Assembly: GCF_900113905.1 (NCBI RefSeq)
Contig: NZ_FORC01000003.1
Span: forward strand, 642,882-706,881
Reading direction: 5' to 3'
Length of the DNA: 64,000 nt
Source of the DNA: Phytopseudomonas argentinensis
Lineage (GTDB): Bacteria > Pseudomonadota > Gammaproteobacteria > Pseudomonadales > Pseudomonadaceae
The translations under genes and the position numbers were made by a program. How positions within the stretch are numbered: position 1 is the first letter of the stretch; each line of letters opens with the position of its first letter. Positions 59,459 to 64,000 of this stretch are shown piece after piece. A model generated the notes under the pieces. It saw only the letters and a list, made by a program, of their open reading frames with translations, was not told where the DNA came from and ran no database searches.

Positions 59459-60682
59459 ATGTCCGGTGCCCTTTCTCATCTGCGTATCCTCGACCTGTCC
59501 CGGGTGCTCGCCGGCCCCTGGTGCGGGCAGAACCTGGCTGACCTCGGCGCCGAGGTGATCAAGGTCGAGCGGCCCAAGGTCGGTGATGACACCCGCCACT
59601 GGGGCCCACCCTATCTGCGTGATGATGAAGGGCGCGATACCAGCGAGGCGGCCTATTTCCTTGCCGCCAACCGCAACAAGCAGTCGCTGACCCTCGACTT
59701 CACCCAGGTCGAGGGCCAGCGCCTGGTGCGTGAGTTGGCGGCCAAGTCGGACATCCTTATCGAGAACTTCAAGGTCGGCGGGCTGGCTGCCTACGGGCTG
59801 GATTACGCCAGCCTCAAGGCGATCAATCCGCGGCTGATCTATTGCTCGATCACCGGCTTCGGCCAGAGCGGCCCCTATGCCAAGCGCGCCGGCTATGACT
59901 TCATGATCCAGGGCCTGGGCGGCCTGATGAGCCTGACCGGCCAGCCTGATGGCAGCGACGGCGCAGGCCCGGTAAAGGTCGGCGTGGCGCTGACCGATAT
60001 CCTCACCGGGCTGTACGCGACGGTCGCCGTACTCGCCGCATTGGCGCATCGGCAGAAGACCGGCGAAGGCCAGCACATCGACATGGCCCTGCTCGACGTG
60101 CAGGTGGCGTGCCTCGCCAACCAGGCGATGAACTACCTGACCACCGGTGTCTCGCCAAAGCGCCTGGGCAATGCTCACCCGAATATCGTGCCGTACCAGG
60201 CGTTCCCGACGGCCGATGGCGACCTGATCCTTACCGTCGGCAATGACAGTCAATTCCGCAAGTTCTGCGACGTGGCCGGGCACCCCGAATGGGGCGTGGA
60301 TCCACGCTTCGCCAGCAATGGCCAGCGGGTCGCGCACCGTGCCGAGCTGATTCCGCTGATCCGTCAGGCCACGGTGTTTCGTACCACGGCCGAATGGGTC
60401 GGCCTGCTCGAGGCGGCAGGCGTGCCCTGTGGGCCGGTCAACGATCTACAGCAGGTCTTCGCCGACCCACAGGTCATCGCCCGAGGCCTGCGTATCGACC
60501 TGCCCCATCCGCTGGCCGGCAGCACGCCACAGGTTGCCAGCCCGCTGCGCCTGTCGGCCAGCCCGGTGGAGTACCGCCAGGCACCTCCGCTGCTGGGCGA
60601 GCATACCGAGCGTGTGCTCGGCGAGGTGCTTGGGCTGGATGCCCGGCAGATCGAGGCGCTACGCAGTCAAGGGGTGATCTGA
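59459..60682 (+). CDS. gcdG: CaiB/BaiF family CoA-transferase, probable succinyl-CoA:glutarate CoA-transferase
   Basis: 407 residues from ATG 59459; the longer frame runs through the palindrome. Class III CoA-transferase motifs: LRILDLSRVLAGPWCGQNLA, DLGAEVIKVERPKVGDDTRH, the catalytic Asp region GEGQHIDMALLDVQVA, and GAGVPCGPVNDLQQVFADPQ-type sequence near the end. The gcdR-gcdH-gcdG arrangement identifies the substrate as glutarate by context. Confidence 0.93.
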   Translation: MSGALSHLRILDLSRVLAGPWCGQNLADLGAEVIKVERPKVGDDTRHWGPPYLRDDEGRDTSEAAYFLAANRNKQSLTLDFTQVEGQRLVRELAAKSDILIENFKVGGLAAYGLDYASLKAINPRLIYCSITGFGQSGPYAKRAGYDFMIQGLGGLMSLTGQPDGSDGAGPVKVGVALTDILTGLYATVAVLAALAHRQKTGEGQHIDMALLDVQVACLANQAMNYLTTGVSPKRLGNAHPNIVPYQAFPTADGDLILTVGNDSQFRKFCDVAGHPEWGVDPRFASNGQRVAHRAELIPLIRQATVFRTTAEWVGLLEAAGVPCGPVNDLQQVFADPQVIARGLRIDLPHPLAGSTPQVASPLRLSASPVEYRQAPPLLGEHTERVLGEVLGLDARQIEALRSQGVI

Positions 60683-60715
60683 GCGCGTATCGCACCTCCC
60701 GCCAAGGCACCTGCT

Positions 60716-61897
60716 TCAGGCATCGAGCTGGGACGCCGGGCCGAAGAACTCGTAGTGGCACTGCTCGCTGGGCACGCCCAGGTCGTTCAGGTGCCGCTTG
60801 ACCTGCGCCATGAAGGGTTTCGGGCCGAGGAAGTAAGCCTCCAGATCACGATCCGCGGGCAGCCACTCGTCCAGCTGCTCGCGGCTGACCATACCCTGGG
60901 CGTGGGGCTGGTCGTCGTCACGCGGGTCGCTATAGCAGAATCGGTAGCTGATCTGCGGGTAGTCGCGGCTCTGTTCTTCGATCCACCGCTTGAAGGCATG
61001 CACACCGCCGTGGCGGGCATAATGAATGAAGTGGATCGGGCGACCGCTCTCACGGGCAGCTTGCAACATGGTCAGCGCCGGGGTGATGCCCACGCCTGCG
61101 GTGATCAGCGCCATGGGCTTGTCCGATTGGCGCAGCACGAAGTCGCCAGCCGGCGGGAACAGTTCCAGAGTATCGCCCACCTGGATATGGTCGTGCAGGT
61201 AGTTGGACACTTTGCCGCCGATTTCGCGTTTGACGCTGATGCGGTATTCACGACCATCGCTCAGGGCCGACAGTGAGTAGTTGCGGCGCTGTTCCTGGCC
61301 GTCGACGATGATGCGCAGGCCGATGTACTGGCCCGGCTGATGCACCAGTACCGCACCGCCATCGATCGGGACCAGCCGCAAGGACATGATTTCCTCACTC
61401 TCCCGGGTCTTGGCGACCACCTTGAAGTCCCGCGAGCCGCGCCATCCGCCTGGTGCTTGTTCGTGCTCCTTATAGGCACTTTTTTCGGCACCGATCAGGA
61501 TGTCCGCCAGCTGCCCGTAAGCCGCCGCCCAGGCATCGATCACCTCGTCGGTGGCAATCTCTGCGCCCAGCACTTCGCGAATGGCACGCAGCAGGCAACT
61601 GCCCACGATCGGGTAGTGCTCGGGGAGGATCTGCAGCGCCACGTGCTTGTTGACGATCTGACTCACCAGCGGGCCGAGCGACTCGAGCCGATCGATATGC
61701 CGGGCATACATGAGTACGGCATTGGCCAGCGCACGTTGCTGGGCACCGCTGGCCTGGTGGGCCTGGTTGAACAGCGGACGTACCTCGGGATACTCCTCCA
61801 GCATCATCGCGTAGAAGTGCCGGGTCAGGGCTTCGCCCCCGGTTTCCAGCAACGGGACGGTGGCTTTGATGATGGCGCGTTGTGGGTGGCTGAGCAT
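60716..61897 (-). CDS. hmp: Flavohemoglobin, nitric oxide dioxygenase
   Basis: Converts NO to nitrate. 393 residues: a globin domain (1-138) with B10 Tyr29 (HFYAMML) and proximal His85 (VNKHVALQI), a FAD domain with RNYSLSALSDGREYRISVKR, and an NAD domain with LITAGVGITPALTMLQAARE, closing with YFLGPKPFMAQVKRHL and YEFFGP. The divergent neighbour is a NorR-type activator, as in the fhp-fhpR pair of P. aeruginosa, so NO induction by that activator is expected. Confidence 0.97.
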   Translation of the reverse strand: MLSHPQRAIIKATVPLLETGGEALTRHFYAMMLEEYPEVRPLFNQAHQASGAQQRALANAVLMYARHIDRLESLGPLVSQIVNKHVALQILPEHYPIVGSCLLRAIREVLGAEIATDEVIDAWAAAYGQLADILIGAEKSAYKEHEQAPGGWRGSRDFKVVAKTRESEEIMSLRLVPIDGGAVLVHQPGQYIGLRIIVDGQEQRRNYSLSALSDGREYRISVKREIGGKVSNYLHDHIQVGDTLELFPPAGDFVLRQSDKPMALITAGVGITPALTMLQAARESGRPIHFIHYARHGGVHAFKRWIEEQSRDYPQISYRFCYSDPRDDDQPHAQGMVSREQLDEWLPADRDLEAYFLGPKPFMAQVKRHLNDLGVPSEQCHYEFFGPASQLDA

Positions 61898-61944
61898 GAT
61901 GATGGTTCCTGTCGCAAGGCATGAAGGGGATCTGCCAGGGCCAT

Positions 61945-61960
61945 TTCAGATCCCGTGCCA
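61945..61960 (-). promoter_or_regulatory. Possible weak sigma-54 promoter for hmp
   Basis: On the minus strand TGGCACG-GGAT-CTGAA. The -24 part is perfect, but the -12 lacks the canonical GC (GA instead), so this is tentative. It lies 48 bases before the hmp ATG. Confidence 0.35.
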
Positions 61961-62002
61961 ACTGGCAAACCCGCTGGATTACTGGGCCTGCGCATGTTAT
62001 GA

Positions 62003-62058
62003 GTCATTTTGACCGCATGCGTTGTGTGTCTTTATGACTCTTCAGGTGTCTTTATGAC
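62003..62058. promoter_or_regulatory. Three NorR-type GT-N7-AC sites
   Basis: GTCATTTTGAC (62003-62013), GTCTTTATGAC (62028-62038) and GTCTTTATGAC (62048-62058) fit the NorR core GT-N7-AC; the last two sit in identical GTGTCTTTATGACT contexts 20 bp apart. The third overlaps the ATG (62054) of the activator gene. Confidence 0.7.
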
Positions 62059-63613
62059 TTCCAATCCTCTGCTGGTTGCCCTGCTTCCGCTGGTCGATGA
62101 CCTCTCCCGGGATCTGCCTGAAAGCGAGCGTTACCGGCGCCTGCTCGCGGCGCTACGGCAGTTGTTTCCCTGCGATGCCGTGGCACTGCTCAGGCTCGAT
62201 GGCGAGGTGCTGGTACCGCTGTCCGTAGAGGGGCTGAGTGCTGACACCATGGGGCGCCGCTTCAAGGTAAGCGAGCATCCCCGGCTGCATGAGCTGCTGC
62301 AGCACCGCGGGCCTACTCGATTCGCCGCTGACTGCGAGCTGCCCGATCCCTACGATGGCCTGCTGGAGGGCCAAAACGGGCACCTGGAGGTACACGACTG
62401 CCTGGGGTGCCCGCTTTACGTGAAGGAGCAGTTGTGGGGGTTGTTGACTCTGGACTCACTGCAGTCGAGCAGCTTCGGTCGTGTCGATCTGGGCATGCTG
62501 GAGGCATTCGCCAGCCTGGCTGCCGCGACGGTGGCCGCCAGCGAGCGGATCAGCCTGCTGCTGGGGCGTGTCGAGAGCGAGCAGCGCCGTGCAGACCTCT
62601 ACAAGCATGCGGCTGATGCCGCTCGCCCGCGGGAGATGATTGGGCAAAGCGCGCGACACAAGGCGTTGCTGCAAGAGATCGAGCTGGTTGGCCGCAGTGA
62701 TCTCACCGTATTGATCAGCGGCGAGACCGGCGTCGGCAAGGAGCTGGTCGCCGAAGCGCTGCATGCCGCCTCGTCCCGCTCCTCGCGGCCAATGGTCAGC
62801 ATCAACTGTGCGGCGTTGCCGGATACCCTGGTGGAAAGCGAGCTGTTCGGGCATGTGCGCGGCGCGTTTTCCGGCGCGCTCAGCGAACGGCGCGGCAAGT
62901 TCGAACTGGCTGATGGTGCCACCCTGTTTCTCGACGAGGTGGGCGAGCTGCCCCTGGCCGTGCAGTCCAAATTGCTGCGAGTGCTGCAGAGTGGCCAACT
63001 GCAGCGGGTTGGTTCGGATCGGGAACACCGCGTCGATGTACGGGTGCTGGCGGCCACCAACCGTGATCTGGCGGAAGAGGTTCGCGCCGGGCGTTTTCGT
63101 GCCGACCTCTATCACCGCTTGAGCGTTTATCCGCTCAAGGTGCCGGCGCTACGTGAGCGGGAACGTGACGTGCTGCTGCTCGCCGGGTACTTCCTTGAAG
63201 ACAACCGCGCGCGTTTGCGGCTGCGTAGCCTGCGTCTGTCGGCCGATGCCCAGAAAACCCTGTTGCAGCACGACTGGCCCGGCAACGTCCGGGAGTTGGA
63301 GCACCTGATCGGCCGAGCGGCCATCAAGGCACTGTCAGCCTGCGCCGAGCGCCCACAGATATTGACCATCGACAGTCATGCGCTGGACCTGCATCCGCTG
63401 CTCCACACCTATATAGAAGAACAGGCACATCCGGCGCTCGAACCTTCACTGCCGGTAGGGCAGGGGCTGCGCGAGGCGCTGGATGACTATCAGCGGCGTC
63501 TTATAGAAGCAGCGCTTGATCGTCATGCCGGGCGCTGGGCCGACGTGGCCCGTGAACTGGCTGTGGATCGCGCCAACCTGCAGCGTCTTGCCAAACGCTT
63601 GGGGCTCAGATAG
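62054..63613 (+). CDS. norR: NO-responsive sigma-54 activator, NorR/FhpR type
   Basis: 519 residues from ATG 62054 (AGG seven bases upstream); a TTG at 62009 in the same frame is possible but adds 15 atypical residues. The N-terminal GAF domain keeps the non-haem iron-ligand motifs LPDPYDGL and VHDCLGCPL. The AAA+ domain has Walker A SGETGVGKELVAEAL, the loop GAFSGA (270-275, Ser in place of the usual Thr), and Walker B GATLFLDEVGELP. The Fis-type helix-turn-helix is at the C terminus (ARELAVDRANLQRLAKRLGL). Divergent from hmp. Confidence 0.94.
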   Translation: MTSNPLLVALLPLVDDLSRDLPESERYRRLLAALRQLFPCDAVALLRLDGEVLVPLSVEGLSADTMGRRFKVSEHPRLHELLQHRGPTRFAADCELPDPYDGLLEGQNGHLEVHDCLGCPLYVKEQLWGLLTLDSLQSSSFGRVDLGMLEAFASLAAATVAASERISLLLGRVESEQRRADLYKHAADAARPREMIGQSARHKALLQEIELVGRSDLTVLISGETGVGKELVAEALHAASSRSSRPMVSINCAALPDTLVESELFGHVRGAFSGALSERRGKFELADGATLFLDEVGELPLAVQSKLLRVLQSGQLQRVGSDREHRVDVRVLAATNRDLAEEVRAGRFRADLYHRLSVYPLKVPALRERERDVLLLAGYFLEDNRARLRLRSLRLSADAQKTLLQHDWPGNVRELEHLIGRAAIKALSACAERPQILTIDSHALDLHPLLHTYIEEQAHPALEPSLPVGQGLREALDDYQRRLIEAALDRHAGRWADVARELAVDRANLQRLAKRLGLR

Positions 63614-63640
63614 CGGCCGCGAACGTTCTATCTATAGAGG

Positions 63641-63666
63641 AGCCGCCTGTTTGGCGGCTTTATTTC
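63641..63666 (+). terminator. Intrinsic terminator after the NorR-type gene
   Basis: AGCCGCC, loop TGTTT, GGCGGCT followed by TTATTTC. Confidence 0.8.
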
Positions 63667-63685
63667 AATTCGATGAAATAAACGG

Positions 63686-63713
63686 TTGACCTGAGTTTCA
63701 GGGGGCCTATAAT
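63686..63713 (+). promoter_or_regulatory. Stable-RNA promoter P1
   Basis: TTGACC (63686-63691), 16-bp spacer, TATAAT (63708-63713), followed by a GC-rich discriminator GCGCACC as expected for stringently controlled rRNA or tRNA promoters. Confidence 0.8.
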
Positions 63714-63782
63714 GCGCACCACTTCCGGCGCAGCCTGATCTGAAAACTCCTTTGGAAACAAAGAGTTAGACGAAAATAAGGG

Positions 63783-63810
63783 TTGCACGGACGGCGAATT
63801 CGAGTAGAAT
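63783..63810 (+). promoter_or_regulatory. Stable-RNA promoter P2
   Basis: TTGCAC (63783-63788), 16-bp spacer, TAGAAT (63805-63810), discriminator GCGCCGGC. The A-rich tract GAAAATAAGGG just upstream is UP-element-like. Confidence 0.75.
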
Positions 63811-63888
63811 GCGCCGGCATCGACAGGGTGGTTTGAGTGGCGCTGTTGATGGTTCGATCAGGTTTGATCGAAGGCGGTAAAGAGGGTG

Positions 63889-63916
63889 TTGACAGCGGTT
63901 TGTAACGCTGTAGAAT
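63889..63916 (+). promoter_or_regulatory. Stable-RNA promoter P3
   Basis: TTGACA (63889-63894), 16-bp spacer, TAGAAT (63911-63916), discriminator GCGCCTCCCGC. This is the strongest of the three by match to consensus. Confidence 0.85.
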
Positions 63917-64000
63917 GCGCCTCCCGCTGGAGAGAAGATGGTCTGGTCGGGCGCTGCAAGGTGTTGAGAAGAAAGAAAAAGTTCTTCAAAAACAACTTGA
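63917..64000 (+). other. Start of a stable-RNA leader, probably of an rRNA operon
   Basis: GCGCCTCCCGCTGGAGAGAA, then GGTGTTGAGAAGAAAG and GTTCTTCAAAAACAACTTGA to the window end. These are the words I remember from Pseudomonas 16S leaders, and the terminal ACTTGA may be the -35 of a fourth promoter. No mature RNA is inside the window, so a tRNA operon is not excluded. Confidence 0.6.

Noticed and set aside
61945..61960. Strong sigma-54 promoter for hmp
   Set aside because: The -12 element is CTGAA and lacks the essential GC, so it is listed only as a weak candidate.
1..64000. CRISPR arrays, prophage, integrases or insertion sequences
   Set aside because: No regularly spaced direct repeats, no transposase or integrase-like reading frames, and no attachment-site duplication were seen; the repeated DNA is REP-like or palindromic intergenic sequence.

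Overview
The window is a GC-rich chromosomal stretch from a Pseudomonas. I base this on the Crc protein (a catalytically dead ExoIII homologue next to pyrE), the kinB-algB-ampDh2 group, gcdR-gcdHG, the fhp/fhpR-type pair, and the ilvD...mutM...fdx-coaD...rsmD-M16-M16-ftsYEX-rpoH-mtgA-thiSG-trmB order, which is the order I remember from P. aeruginosa. No prophage, insertion sequence or CRISPR array is visible. The content is core housekeeping with a chemosensory island and several small regulatory islands.

Layout. 1-3.3 kb: end of gloA, a phosphodiesterase, a small orphan gene and ilvD. 3.5-13.4 kb: a ten-gene chemosensory operon read leftward (transducer, cheY, STAS protein, cheA, cheW, transducer, cheW, cheR, cheD, cheB), with a separate NarL-type response regulator just upstream. 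14-17.7 kb: rRNA methyltransferase, a pfpI remnant, an HDOD protein and mutM. 17.8-25.1 kb, leftward: ggt, ferredoxin, coaD, a YheT-type hydrolase, rsmD and a pair of M16 peptidases. 25.5-33.6 kb, rightward: ftsY-ftsE-ftsX, rpoH, thiS-thiG, trmB, with mtgA reversed. 34-37 kb: crc and pyrE divergent. 37.3-45.5 kb: the phosphate regulon pstS-pstC-pstA-pstB-phoU, with two Pho-box promoters, then an orphan response regulator. 45.5-51.6 kb: cry-DASH photolyase, MarC, AmpDh2-like amidase, kinB and algB. 51.7-54.4 kb: two short envelope-stress operons, each with a sigma-54 promoter. 54.5-57 kb: SpmAB-type fusion and DUF5924 membrane protein. 57-60.7 kb: glutarate catabolism (gcdR, gcdH, gcdG). 60.7-63.6 kb: NO detoxification (hmp and its NorR-type activator). 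63.7-64 kb: three tandem stable-RNA promoters and the start of a leader, so an rRNA operon (or a tRNA operon) probably begins just beyond the window.

The most interesting signals are these. (1) The two sigma-54 promoters at about 51.78 and 53.34 kb carry upstream paired TGCA-N3-TGCA-like sites with the same 31-bp spacing and almost the same distance to the promoter. They look like one regulon of an enhancer-binding protein, and AlgB, encoded next door, is the obvious candidate. (2) CheA of the chemosensory operon contains two 24-residue motifs of the MshEN (c-di-GMP-binding) type. The same operon encodes a STAS protein with Cys in place of the phosphorylatable Ser, and a transducer with no periplasmic sensor. 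(3) A family of about 120-145 bp imperfect palindromes occurs in four intergenic gaps between 19.8 and 32.5 kb; their tips differ between copies but stay complementary. (4) Three GT-N7-AC sites precede the NO activator gene, and the last overlaps its start codon. (5) PstC and PstA carry very large periplasmic insertions.

Gene starts were moved from the longest ORF to internal starts wherever a Shine-Dalgarno sequence or family length supported it; this is stated per gene.
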